DNA of 64,000 nucleotides from Bradyrhizobium sp. 141 (GTDB lineage Bacteria; Pseudomonadota; Alphaproteobacteria; Rhizobiales; Xanthobacteraceae): the NCBI RefSeq assembly GCF_023074055.1, contig NZ_JADPKR010000013.1, positions 248,001 through 312,000 on the forward strand, given 5' to 3'. The position numbers and the translations under genes were made by a program. This document shows positions 8,366 to 17,061 of the stretch, in pieces. Position 1 is the stretch's first letter. The number at the start of each line of letters is the position of its first letter. The notes beneath the pieces were generated by a model. It was not told the DNA's origin, made no database searches, and worked only from the letters and a program-made list of their open reading frames with translations.

Positions 8366-8863
8366 GTGACCCGAGACGGCAAGGAAGACGACGACCGGCG
8401 GGCGTTTTTGAAAAACTGCGGAAGATTTGCAGCCGTGACGCCCCCTGTCATGACGCTGCTTCTGTCCACCTCCCTGACCTCAAAAGCCATTTCACGTTCG
8501 GGCGGCCTGCACGCGGCGAGGCATAGCGACAGCGGCCAGTCATTCTTCGACAATAATCGGTCATCTGCGGCAGGGCCGGGGAGCTCCAGCGGTGGATCAT
8601 CAGGGGGTGGGGGAGCACCTGGCGGTGGCCCTGCTGGATCTTCTCGTGCCGCAAGGGCATCCGGCGGCGGATCCGGCGGTGGCGGCGGGTCCGGTGCTGG
8701 CGGAGGCAGTGCCAAGGGGCCCTTCGCAACCGGCGGCAGCTCTGGAATTCCAAGCGCAAATGGTGGGGTCGATTGCGCAGACGAAGAGAACGAGGAAAAG
8801 CGCAAGGCCGATTGCCCCGGAGCCAGTACCCGGATTTCCAGCGCAACCGAATCCAGCCGGTAA
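8366..8863 (+). CDS. Tat-signal glycine-rich exported protein (longer paralogue)
   Basis: This 165-residue protein starts at GTG 8366 behind a good GAGGAGG site. The N-terminus repeats that of the 73-residue protein at 5574: DDRRAFLKNCGRFAAVTPPV, then TLLLSTSLTSKAIS and RSGG. The DRRAFLK motif fits Tat export. The mature part (about residues 45-165) is low-complexity, with Gly/Ser/Ala runs such as GGGSGGGGGSGAGGGS. It ends with an acidic-basic segment (CADEENEEKRKADCPG) containing the only two mature cysteines, which could form a disulfide. Such composition suits an extended surface or matrix protein. The conserved N-terminus with very different mature lengths is notable. Function unknown. 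Confidence 0.65.
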   Translation: MTRDGKEDDDRRAFLKNCGRFAAVTPPVMTLLLSTSLTSKAISRSGGLHAARHSDSGQSFFDNNRSSAAGPGSSSGGSSGGGGAPGGGPAGSSRAARASGGGSGGGGGSGAGGGSAKGPFATGGSSGIPSANGGVDCADEENEEKRKADCPGASTRISSATESSR

Positions 8864-9104
8864 TCTTTTCGGCCCATGAAGGAGCCCTTATGGGCTGCTG
8901 TGCGGGCAACCCAGGTTGGGTGCTCCGACAGGCCAAACGCGAGGCCGGAAGCACATCTGGCCAGCCGAGCCGCCTCGATTCACCCCCGCAACGCTTTTGC
9001 GGGCGCAGCATTATCAGATGTTAGTGCGCTTGTCATGTGATTGCATATTTTTCCCGGTCTCGAGAGTGGGCGAATTCTCCCGGGGACTCGATCAGGAGGG
9101 TGTA

Positions 9105-9737
9105 ATGAATACCCGCGTTCGAGCGGAGAATCCTGCGGCTCTTCTTCGAGAGCGTCTCGAAGCGCTTGGCGCCCAGCTCGCAGAACTTGAGAAGCTCAGA
9201 GACCGCGTAGGTCGAGAAGAGAATCGTCAGCGCAAGCTGCGCAAGGCGGACAGTCCCCCATCCCGGCTCGGACGGGCAGTCATTCCAGCTTCGCACAGGC
9301 GAAGCTCATGCCCGTGCTGTTTGGTTGTATTAGGTCGCGTCGTTGTGACCAGCGTCCCAAGGCGAATGGATGACCGAACCTTATTGTCTGGTCAGCTTCA
9401 GCCGGGAGCCAGTCATCGCTGCAAAGTTCTTGAGCTCGCTCGGGATTGGGCGATTTGTAACGACCGAGTCTCGGTGCACCTTTTGCTGAATCGCGAGGGT
9501 GCATGTGCGAGTGGTTCGCGAAGCGAATCGGTTCTACGAGCCTGTCCCGGCTATTCGGCTACCGGGCGAGCGGGAGGGGGGCCGCGCGAGAGCCCCATGG
9601 ACGAGCCCGACCGCGCCGCGCGAGACTATCTGATCGATTCTGCGGCTCATGATCTTGTAGCACTCGCATGCCACGGCTTCGAGCCGCGGCCGATCAATCT
9701 CGAGCTGGCCGCGCCGATTGGATTTCAACGCCCTTGA
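9105..9737 (+). CDS. Doubtful small coiled-coil protein
   Basis: ATG 9105 has a strong AGGAGGG site 4 nt upstream. The first 50 residues look genuine: RERLEALGAQLAELEKLRDR is a heptad-patterned helix followed by a basic segment. After about residue 60 the reading becomes composition-driven, and its last 200 bases lie antisense to the Crp-family gene. The original gene was probably a protein of 50-60 residues whose stop was lost by a frameshift. I list the whole open frame but trust only its first 180 bases. Confidence 0.35.
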   Translation: MNTRVRAENPAALLRERLEALGAQLAELEKLRDRVGREENRQRKLRKADSPPSRLGRAVIPASHRRSSCPCCLVVLGRVVVTSVPRRMDDRTLLSGQLQPGASHRCKVLELARDWAICNDRVSVHLLLNREGACASGSRSESVLRACPGYSATGRAGGGPRESPMDEPDRAARDYLIDSAAHDLVALACHGFEPRPINLELAAPIGFQRP

Positions 9738-10325
9738 CGCGCGCATTGTGCACACGACATGCGTGACAGTGGTGCGGCGGACGCCCAGCAATTCCGACAA
9801 TGTTTCTTGCGTCAGCGGGAGCAGATCACCTCCATTCGCACGATCGTGGATGTGAAGAAGCCAGCGCGCCAGGCGGGCTTCGACGGAATGCAGTGCATTG
9901 CAGGCCGCCACGTACTGGAGTTGCGTCAACAACGACATCGTGAAGACCTGCACCATGGATGCGATTGCGGGGCTGCGATGTTGTGCTGTCAGGAATTGCG
10001 CAGGCGAGATCTGCAGCGCGGCCCCGGATATGCGGACGACCGCCGTCGCGGGCGCGGCGGATGCGCCAAACGCTGACGTCAAACCCACGGCGCCCTCGTG
10101 CCCGATTATCGCCGTAGCAACTGTCTGCCCGTTCGGCAGCCCCGTGATCGCCGCGATCGCGCCACTGAGGGGGAAGAGAAGATGTTCAATCTGTTCGCCC
10201 GATCGGACGAGCACGGAATCGCGTTCGATCACGACTTTCCGCAGATGAGGCGCAAGCAAAGCAAAATCCGCTGGTGGCAACGCTGCTAACAAACGATTAC
10301 CAACTCTGGTCGCGTGGTCCATCAT
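9534..10325 (-). CDS. Crp/Fnr-family transcriptional regulator
   Basis: This regulator has about 263 residues from ATG 10325 (GGGAG 9 nt upstream; a longer start at 10364 is possible). Residues 10-130 form a cyclic-nucleotide-binding-like barrel (LLAALPPADFALLAPHLRKV, LFPLSGAIAAITGLPNG). The C-terminal winged helix carries LTQETLSELLGVRRTTVTHV, the recognition helix. There is no cysteine cluster of Fnr type, so oxygen sensing by Fe-S is unlikely. Intact effector residues for cAMP are not evident. This protein type is common in rhizobia as an orphan regulator. Its gene lies between the two response regulators, which may simply reflect clustering of regulators in this island. Confidence 0.85.
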   Translation of the reverse strand: MMDHATRVGNRLLAALPPADFALLAPHLRKVVIERDSVLVRSGEQIEHLLFPLSGAIAAITGLPNGQTVATAIIGHEGAVGLTSAFGASAAPATAVVRISGAALQISPAQFLTAQHRSPAIASMVQVFTMSLLTQLQYVAACNALHSVEARLARWLLHIHDRANGGDLLPLTQETLSELLGVRRTTVTHVVCTMRASRALKSNRRGQLEIDRPRLEAVACECYKIMSRRIDQIVSRGAVGLVHGALARPPSRSPGSRIAGTGS

Positions 10326-10445
10326 GGGATTGGCTCCCGACGGATGCTCGGCATCAGAACTCATGCCGATGTGTCGAGCTGCTCTGCGGAGTGCCAGCTC
10401 GACAGCAAGCCAACCGACCACCAGAGATATGGTTCCCATAGTCAA

Positions 10446-10912
10446 TGGCGAGCATGCGTGGCCCGACGATCGTATGCCGCGGCGGAGATCCTGTGCCTCT
10501 GGCTCAAGCTGGTGCCAGGCAGGACTGCCGCGGACATCACAATTGATCGCATGACGAACGATAGTTTAGCGTGTGCAAGGAAGCCACGGCGACCGCCCGT
10601 GCCTCGACACGCACTGGCGATAGGTGCTCTCGTCATCTGGCCCGCTAATATCCTCGTTGAAGACCAGTTCGGGCGTTGCTTTAAGTTGAAGCCGAGGCTC
10701 GAGCGTCTTCACACGCTCGCGCCGCATTGGCCGTGCAGTCGCTGGGAGGCCTCAAGCAGTCTCGCTCTGCTGGAGGCGTATCGCCCTTCGACATGCTTTC
10801 GCTAACGAATAGTCCGCGATGTGCTCGCAACGACGCGTTCGCACGGGGACGCCGGCCTTGCACCGCAACGCCCGCATGTGACCCAACGCCGGCCTTGGAT
10901 CGCGCCGCAGGT
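10446..10912. other. Intergenic region without a clear gene
   Basis: About 470 bases between two leftward genes. Open frames in it have no ribosome site and no recognisable protein pattern. I see no repeats or RNA gene. Confidence 0.35.
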
Positions 10913-11239
10913 CTAATGTGAGGGACTGCAGTCTAGCTCCTTGATCCTCCCGGTAACGTCAAACGAGAATAGCGCACTCATGACGCCACTATTGTTGACG
11001 TACGAGATAATGGGCCCCTCGTGCGAGGGATTGAGGTCGTTCAACGTGCCCGCCGGATATTCTCGGAGGCGATCAATTAAATAGGCACGAAGTGCCTCGT
11101 GGCTGGTAATGGTTTTGGCGCCTCCGCAGCCGCAGTGAACCACGGCATCTTCGGCATACATTTCTAAGATCGCCTCGATGTCGCCCGCGCGGTAAGCATC
11201 GAGCCAGTCAATCGCAATGACCATCGGGTCAAATGACAT
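10913..11239 (-). CDS. SnoaL/NTF2-like small protein
   Basis: This 108-residue protein (MSFDPMVIAIDWLDAYRAGD) has the helix-strand start and cone-shaped alpha+beta pattern of the NTF2/SnoaL fold: WLDAYRAGDIEAILEMYAED, then VVHCGCGG and a terminal strand SALFSFDVTGRI. Members act as small-molecule isomerases, hydrolases or mere binding domains, so the substrate cannot be given. GCGAGAA precedes the ATG. It is divergent from the giant response-regulator fusion at 11391 and shares its 150-base promoter region. Confidence 0.7.
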   Translation of the reverse strand: MSFDPMVIAIDWLDAYRAGDIEAILEMYAEDAVVHCGCGGAKTITSHEALRAYLIDRLREYPAGTLNDLNPSHEGPIISYVNNSGVMSALFSFDVTGRIKELDCSPSH

Positions 11240-11390
11240 ATTTCTCGCCTACATGCCGTGTAAGCTTGTGATTTTAGGTCGTTTTTGGCCCCCTAAGCCT
11301 CTTTCCCTACGCGATTAATTGTATTTTAATAATCTGCTTGGCCCCGGCCATATGCCGAAGTACATAGATGGCTGGGCCGAGGCAGAGTCC

Positions 11391-14300
11391 ATGTTAGACG
11401 TGTCTGTGAAGCAGAGACGGATCCGGCTTCTGATCGTAGATCGACAACCGATCGTTCTACAGGGGCTGAAGTCGGTACTCGGAGCGCAACAGGACTTCGA
11501 CGTCGTCGCATCATGCAGCGATGGAACAGGCTGTCTCGAAGCAATTCGGAATTTGACACCCGACGTCACGCTTGTTGCTGACAACCTGCCAGATCTGACG
11601 GTATCCGAGATCCTCGCGATTGCGAAAGCTGAGAATCTCTCCACCCGCTTGGTGTTGTTTACCGAGTCCGAAGCAGATCACGATCTAACCGCAGCTATTG
11701 CTGCTGGCGCCTCAAGCGTAATCTCGAAGCATGCTTCCTCCGACACTATGCTGCGATTACTGCGACTGATGACAAAGCGCAGCGTGTCGCCCGAGCAATC
11801 CGATCTCTTGCCAGCCGGCGAGGGAGCTGACGGCGGCGGCAAAGTTGAAACGATGCTGGAGCTGTTGACGCACCGGGAGCGTCAAATTGTACGACTAGTC
11901 TCAGAAGGAATGTCGAACAAGGAGATCGCGCGCCAGCTAAACGTTTCCCCAGGGACAGTCAAAGTACACCTGTACAACATATTTCAGAAGCTTGAAATTA
12001 CCAACAGAACCGTGCTCGCTACCCTCGCGTTGTTGCAGCGCCCGTCCGGCTTCGGCCATCTTGCGCTGGCGTTCCTCGCGTTCGCAATTGCGGACGAACT
12101 CAAGGCGTCGGAAGCAAACGACGTGGATCCGGATGACGACAGCGTCGGTCGCCCGGGAGAGCATGCCGAATATGAGCCTTGGAAAAGAGCTATTCTCCGA
12201 TACCTCATGGTCGAGGAATCCGGCGAGACGCCCCCGCTCACCCACAGGGACTTCTTTGCCAAGGCGAGCCTAGCCACGAACCCGGCGGCGGCAGTAGAAG
12301 CGCTGCGGCCGGCTGAGCAATCCGTAGGCTCGAAAGCGTGGAAAGACTACGGTCCAGTTGGATCGAGCACGCCCAATCTTCCTACGCCATTACTGCGGGG
12401 AGCCAGCGACCCGCAGATCGGTGGTGACCCGACCGCGGAACATCAATTCCCGCGGCTTACTTCCACTTCGACGTTGATTCACGGAGGGTATGGCACCTTC
12501 GCCACTTTGACCGGTGCGTTGATCTACGCACTGAATGATCCCCATCTTGCCGTGCAATCGCATGACCCGGGCAAAGCGCCGATCGACAGCTTCGTGGTGG
12601 TCACCGCCGAGAATGCGACCACAAAACTGGCCGCGATAACCGATGCTGATACCAATGATGTAGACGGCTCGCCCCCGGCTTTCCCCTTGCACGATTTGCG
12701 CCTGCCTGCCGCGCTTGTGACCACCGGCAACGACCGCGTTGCTGGAGAAGGCGTTTCGAGCCAAATGAGTCATGGCGCTGCGGATGACAACCTGCAAGGA
12801 CCTTTTGGCTCACGGGACTCTGCTCACGATGCTGGTACTGGCGGAGATGGCCGCGATCAACTGATGGGCGGCAACGTTGGCGAAAACGTTGTTTATCGCT
12901 CCCCGATCGATTCTAATTCGAGCTCTTCCCACTCTGGCTTCGATTTCGCATCTGGATCGAGCAGGATCAATCTTGCGGCTTTCGGAGCGCTTGCCTGGCT
13001 CCATATGACAGCGGCAAGCAAGTCTATACCGCCGCATACCCTCGCTTGGATCTACAATCCCGCAACCAACGAAACGATCGTCTACGTGAACCCGACCGAT
13101 CGGAGTCTTGATGTCGGGGACAGAGCCCTGCTCGAAATCCATCTGCAAGGGATTGTCTCCATTGCGGAGTCGGATTTCGTTGGCCAGCCGGAAGGCGCGG
13201 CTGTCGCGATCACCTTGGAGCAGCTCGAAGAAGCGCTGATCTCGGCGACCGCAAGCGATGAGACTATTCTGAGTACGGACAATGCCCATACAGTAATCGG
13301 GACGAGCGAGAGCACACTCGGGATCGCTGGAGTTTGGAACATTCTGGCCCACGACGGCTTGGGTTTCGAATTCGGGCAGGCTCGGACCGGCTTCGGGGGG
13401 GCGACCAGGTTCAGAACCTTCAGCAGCGATTCGGCGGGTACAACTGATGTGAGCGCTGATGGGTCCGGTGGGTCGCCTCATGTTTCACCGATCGTGCTAG
13501 TTCATAGCGCGACGGCAGCTGAAAGTCTCACATCGGAGGATGAGCCCATCAATGAGGGGGCTGGCTCTAGCCTCTCAGCGGGCGGTAACTCACAGCACGC
13601 TCCGGAGGCAGGGTCTGCAGCGGAGTTGACTGAAGCTGGCGTCATACGGGGGAATGGCGTCGGCAGTGACAACGAGCATTACCCCCCCGCTTCGGACACT
13701 TCGCGGGGGTCGGCGAAGAGGGCAGAAGCAGATGGCGTGGAACACGGCAATTCGGGGCACTCAACCTCTGCAAGCGCAGCGGAAGCAGCCAAGCCTGGTG
13801 AACCAGGCGTCGCAAAGGCCGGTGGCGCCGGCGGCGGTAACTCCCAGCACGCTTCGGAGCCAGGGTCTGCGAAGGCGGCAGATGAGTTGACTGAAGCTGG
13901 CTTCAAACGGGGGAATGGCGTCGGCAATGACAACGAGCATCATCCCCCCGCTTCGGACGCTTCGCGAGGATCAGCGAAGACGGCAGAAGCAGAGGGCGTG
14001 GAACACGGCAATTCGGGACACTCAACCTCTGCAAACGCATCGGAAGCAGCCGACCCTGGTGAGCCAGGCCTCGGTCGCCCGGGCCGCGGTGACTCCCAGC
14101 ACGCTTCGGAGCCAGGGTCTGCAAAGGCGGCAGATGAGTTGACTGAAGCTGGCTTCAAACGGGGGAATGGCGTCGGCAATGACAACGAGCATCATCCCCC
14201 CGCTTCGGACGCTTCGCGAGGATCAGCGAAGACGGCAGAAGCAGAGGGCGTAGAACACGGCAATTCGGGGCACTCAACCTCTGCAAACGCACCGGAAGCA

Positions 14301-15659
14301 GCCGACCTTGGTGAGCCAGGCCTCGGTCGCCCGGGCCGCGGTAACTCCCAGCACGCTTCGGAGCCAGGGTCTGCAAAGGCGGCAGCGGCGTTGACTGAAG
14401 CTGGCTTCATACCGGGGAACGGCGTCGGCAATAACGACGAGCATCAGCCCCCCGCTTCGGACGCTTCGCGAGGGTCAGGGAAGACGGCAGAAGCAGAGGG
14501 CGTGGACCACGGCAATTCGGGACACTCGACCTCTGCAAACGCACCGGAAGCAGCCGAACCTGGTGAACCGGGCGTCGCAAAGGCCGGTGGCGGGGGCGGT
14601 GGTAACTCACAGCACGCTTCAGAGACGGGGTCTGCGAAGCCGCCAGCGGAGTTGACTGAACCTGGCTTCATACCGGGGAATGGCGTCGGCAAAGACAACG
14701 AGCATCATCCCCCTGCTTCGGATGCTTCGCCCGGGTTAGCGAAGACGGCAGAAGCAGATGGTGTGGAACATGGCAATTCGGGGCACTCAACCTCTGCAAA
14801 ACCGCCGGAAGCAGCCGACCCTGGTAAGTCAGGCCTCGGTAGCCCGGGCCGCGGTAACTCACAGCACAATTCGGAGCCAGGGTCTGCAGAGGCGGCAGTC
14901 ACGGGGGTGGCTGAAGCTGGTTTTATGCAAGGGCACAGTTTCGGCAACGACGACGAGCATCATCCCCCGGCTTCGGACGCTTCGCCAGGTTCAGCGAAGA
15001 CGGCAGAAGTAGATGGCGTGGAACGCGGCAATTCGGGGCACTCAACATTTGCAAACGCACTTGAAGCAGCTGACCTCGCTGAGCCGAGCATCGCAGCGGC
15101 TGGCAGCACGGGCCGCGGTGGCTCACAGTACGTTTCAGAGCCAGGGCCTCCAAAGGCGGCAGCCACAGAGTTGACTGGAGCTGGCTTCGCACCGGGAAAT
15201 GGCGCCGAGCATCACGCTGCGATTTTGGATGTTGCGGGAGCGTCAGCCGGGGAAGAGCCGACCGTCGTGGAGCACGGCAGCTCCGGGCACGATTCACACT
15301 GGTCTGAAGGCGCACCGGAAGCAGCCGAGATGGTCGAACCGAGCATCGCAAATGGCAGTAGCGCCGGAAACTGGCCGCAGGCTGCGCGATCTGCTGCAAC
15401 CGCCTTGGAATCCGTACAGCCGGCTAAAGTTGTCTCCGAGATTGGCGGCGCTGAACTGGCGTTTCGCTTCGATAGCTATGCAACTCCTCCCACATTCGTC
15501 GCGGTAGTTGAGGATAATCCGCACGTTTCGCTCGGTCAGGAAAAGGACCTCGACATCAGCAAATTGATTCCTAATGCACTGAACGAACACGCGGTCGACC
15601 CCGTTCATAACGTTCCGCATCACGCCATTGTACCCGCGCCTCATGAGTTGCTGATTTGA
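11391..15659 (+). CDS. Giant fusion: response regulator, RTX-like segment and tandem repeats
   Basis: This protein has 1422 residues from ATG 11391 (GAGG, 8 nt spacing; TTG 11319 or ATG 11352 would be longer). Residues 10-125 are a receiver domain and about 165-230 a LuxR helix-turn-helix (LTHRERQIVRLVSEGMSNKE, GTVKVHLYNIFQKLEITNRT), paralogous to the protein at 7128. In the receiver the usual phosphoacceptor aspartate is alanine (A63 in LVADNLPD). From about 480 the protein reads GGDGRDQLMGG, then SGFDFASGSSRINLAAFGAL and LQGIVSIAESDFV, recalling the C-terminal domains of RTX/M10-type secreted proteins. Residues about 732-1325 are seven repeats of 84-87 residues. The frame is unbroken for 4.3 kb. 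It could be a DNA-binding regulator with an adhesin-like tail, or a recent gene fusion. No signal peptide is seen. Confidence 0.8.
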   Translation: MLDVSVKQRRIRLLIVDRQPIVLQGLKSVLGAQQDFDVVASCSDGTGCLEAIRNLTPDVTLVADNLPDLTVSEILAIAKAENLSTRLVLFTESEADHDLTAAIAAGASSVISKHASSDTMLRLLRLMTKRSVSPEQSDLLPAGEGADGGGKVETMLELLTHRERQIVRLVSEGMSNKEIARQLNVSPGTVKVHLYNIFQKLEITNRTVLATLALLQRPSGFGHLALAFLAFAIADELKASEANDVDPDDDSVGRPGEHAEYEPWKRAILRYLMVEESGETPPLTHRDFFAKASLATNPAAAVEALRPAEQSVGSKAWKDYGPVGSSTPNLPTPLLRGASDPQIGGDPTAEHQFPRLTSTSTLIHGGYGTFATLTGALIYALNDPHLAVQSHDPGKAPIDSFVVVTAENATTKLAAITDADTNDVDGSPPAFPLHDLRLPAALVTTGNDRVAGEGVSSQMSHGAADDNLQGPFGSRDSAHDAGTGGDGRDQLMGGNVGENVVYRSPIDSNSSSSHSGFDFASGSSRINLAAFGALAWLHMTAASKSIPPHTLAWIYNPATNETIVYVNPTDRSLDVGDRALLEIHLQGIVSIAESDFVGQPEGAAVAITLEQLEEALISATASDETILSTDNAHTVIGTSESTLGIAGVWNILAHDGLGFEFGQARTGFGGATRFRTFSSDSAGTTDVSADGSGGSPHVSPIVLVHSATAAESLTSEDEPINEGAGSSLSAGGNSQHAPEAGSAAELTEAGVIRGNGVGSDNEHYPPASDTSRGSAKRAEADGVEHGNSGHSTSASAAEAAKPGEPGVAKAGGAGGGNSQHASEPGSAKAADELTEAGFKRGNGVGNDNEHHPPASDASRGSAKTAEAEGVEHGNSGHSTSANASEAADPGEPGLGRPGRGDSQHASEPGSAKAADELTEAGFKRGNGVGNDNEHHPPASDASRGSAKTAEAEGVEHGNSGHSTSANAPEAADLGEPGLGRPGRGNSQHASEPGSAKAAAALTEAGFIPGNGVGNNDEHQPPASDASRGSGKTAEAEGVDHGNSGHSTSANAPEAAEPGEPGVAKAGGGGGGNSQHASETGSAKPPAELTEPGFIPGNGVGKDNEHHPPASDASPGLAKTAEADGVEHGNSGHSTSAKPPEAADPGKSGLGSPGRGNSQHNSEPGSAEAAVTGVAEAGFMQGHSFGNDDEHHPPASDASPGSAKTAEVDGVERGNSGHSTFANALEAADLAEPSIAAAGSTGRGGSQYVSEPGPPKAAATELTGAGFAPGNGAEHHAAILDVAGASAGEEPTVVEHGSSGHDSHWSEGAPEAAEMVEPSIANGSSAGNWPQAARSAATALESVQPAKVVSEIGGAELAFRFDSYATPPTFVAVVEDNPHVSLGQEKDLDISKLIPNALNEHAVDPVHNVPHHAIVPAPHELLI
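13584..15365 (+). repeat. Seven tandem coding repeats of 252-261 bp
   Basis: Equivalent points in successive units (AATGGCGTCGGC or variants) fall at 13653, 13914, 14166, 14418, 14679 and 14934. Spacings are 261, 252, 252, 261 and 255, all multiples of three. Each unit reads GNSQHASEPGSAKAA, then LTEAGF..GNGVGNDNEHH, PPASDASRGSAKTAE and VEHGNSGHSTSANAPEAA. Units 2 and 3 are nearly identical in DNA; the first, sixth and seventh are more diverged. This suggests recent amplification in the middle. The composition is Gly/Ser/Glu/His-rich and predicted disordered. Confidence 0.9.
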
Positions 15660-16050
15660 AGCGTTCCATCGTTGACTGAAGATGAGCAGGAGCGCGACAG
15701 CGAGGGCTCCAGAGTGAGGCGGGCAGGTCGGACAACGCGAACGGCAGAAAGGGAGGGAGGAAGGATACGCGAGTGACGGACGAGGAGCCTCGCTTCTTGG
15801 AGGCGGCGAACGTGACGCTTTCACTGCGCAGCCGCAGCTCCTCTCGTCCAACTTGAGAACGACGAAGTCTCGCGGCAAAGGTTGGTGGCGCTGCATCGAC
15901 TGCAACGTCCGAGGCGGCGCTCAAATTCTTAGGTGAGCCGAAAGGGGCGGACCTCCGATCACCGTTACGAGAGATGTGAAGCCGCACACATCCGGAACTC
16001 GGATGAAGCGCTAGTCAGGCCTTCAGCTTTCGCAAACAACGGAGATTCCC
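15660..16050. other. Intergenic region, nothing recognised
   Basis: About 390 bases after the giant gene. There is a purine-rich patch near 15745-15770 but no hairpin with a T-run, and no coding frame I would defend. Confidence 0.35.
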
Positions 16051-16272
16051 GTGAAACGTCTGACAATTTGCGGACTGATCGCTGTTGCGTCGTTCGCTGC
16101 CGCAACGACTGTGCTGCAATCACACAAATGGCCGATCATCGGGACGGTCGGAGCGGTCCGAATCGCCGGGGTGCCGGAGTCTCAAAGCGGCGGGCAGGCA
16201 GACAAACTTCCGGTCCAGGACTTCGAAGATCGATCGCTGGTGTTTCCGCGTGAGACAAAGCCGCAGCAATAG
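16051..16272 (+). CDS. Small exported or membrane-anchored protein
   Basis: This 73-residue protein starts at GTG 16051, with GGAG 6 nt upstream. An N-terminal segment KRLTICGLIAVASFAAATTV is a signal peptide or uncleaved anchor. The rest is short and polar (GTVGAVRIAGVPESQSGGQA, ending RSLVFPRETKPQQ). It resembles small conserved Bradyrhizobium envelope proteins; function unknown. Together with the next rightward small exported gene it lies upstream of the formate dehydrogenase region. Confidence 0.6.
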   Translation: MKRLTICGLIAVASFAAATTVLQSHKWPIIGTVGAVRIAGVPESQSGGQADKLPVQDFEDRSLVFPRETKPQQ

Positions 16273-16330
16273 GCGTGCTGGCATGCCCGCGTGGGCGTCG
16301 ATCGGCTGAAGGGGCAGTATCCTTGACCCG

Positions 16331-16579
16331 TCAAGGGCCCATCAGGTTGGGCTGCATGCTGGAGAGGTCGCCCAGCAGCCCCAGGGACTTGAGCATTGCG
16401 CGGTGCTCGTCGACTTCCAGTATCGCCAGCAGCAGGGTCAGCACGACCGCGACAAAGATGAGCAGGGATGAAGCTTCCTTGCTCGTCTTGACCGCCGGAT
16501 CGTGGGCCGACGAAAGCAAGGCACGCAGACCTCGCAGATGCGAAACCATCAGCAGATACGTTTTGGATCGTATTTGCAT
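16331..16579 (-). CDS. Small single-pass membrane protein
   Basis: This protein of 82 residues starts at ATG 16579, with GAGGG 9 nt upstream. Residues about 40-58 (SLLIFVAVVLTLLLAILEV) form one hydrophobic helix. The N-terminal half is basic (SKTYLLMVSHLRGLRALLSS), so it should face the cytoplasm. No motif assigns a role. It is on the opposite strand to its neighbours. Confidence 0.5.
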   Translation of the reverse strand: MQIRSKTYLLMVSHLRGLRALLSSAHDPAVKTSKEASSLLIFVAVVLTLLLAILEVDEHRAMLKSLGLLGDLSSMQPNLMGP

Positions 16580-16713
16580 GACCAAGGCCCTCGCAGCCTC
16601 AAATGCAATCTAGAGCTTGGTCCGCCGCCGTTCAATCTGGCGTGTCAATGTGCCCCATGGAACGGGGTAGAGCGCTATTCGTTGAGCTGGATCAAATGCA
16701 ATCGAGGTCCCTC

Positions 16714-16989
16714 ATGCGTCGATTCGCGATCATCGTCTGCGTAGCGGCGTGGTCCAGCTGCGGGTTGGCGCTCGCGCAAACGGATCAACGCACCGAGAAG
16801 CCGGGCACTGTTGGCACCGGGCAAACTGCTCCTGAGGATAAGGGCCAGCTGCAGCCGCAAGGCTGGACCGGTCCGGTCGAGACGCGATCGGGTGGCGCGC
16901 CCGCCGAAAGCCCGCAAGGCCAGAGCCCGCCCGGCATGCAAGCTGCTCCGGAGGGATCGAGCAAGACCGTCGTCGCGCCGGACAAATGA
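16714..16989 (+). CDS. Small periplasmic protein, unknown
   Basis: This 91-residue protein starts at ATG 16714, with GAGG 6 nt upstream. A clear signal peptide RRFAIIVCVAAWSSCGLALA ends in ALA-Q. The mature part is Gln/Gly/Pro-rich (TGQTAPEDKGQLQPQGWTGP) and lacks cysteines, heme sites or repeats. It precedes the periplasmic WD40-cytochrome by 72 bases on the same strand, so the two may be co-expressed. Function unknown. Confidence 0.6.
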   Translation: MRRFAIIVCVAAWSSCGLALAQTDQRTEKPGTVGTGQTAPEDKGQLQPQGWTGPVETRSGGAPAESPQGQSPPGMQAAPEGSSKTVVAPDK

Positions 16990-17061
16990 CGCGTTTGTGC
17001 GAAGCGCAAATTCAGGCAGAATGGGACGTGGCGTGGGTCGGGCGCTGCCTCGGATTCGCTG

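Noticed and set aside
13584..15365. CRISPR-like array
   Set aside because: The repeats are 252-261 bp, in frame, within one coding region and without spacers.
15571..15987. 138-codon minus-strand frame at the end of the giant gene
   Set aside because: No ribosome site, Arg/Ser/Pro-rich, overlaps the giant gene's end; treated as spurious.
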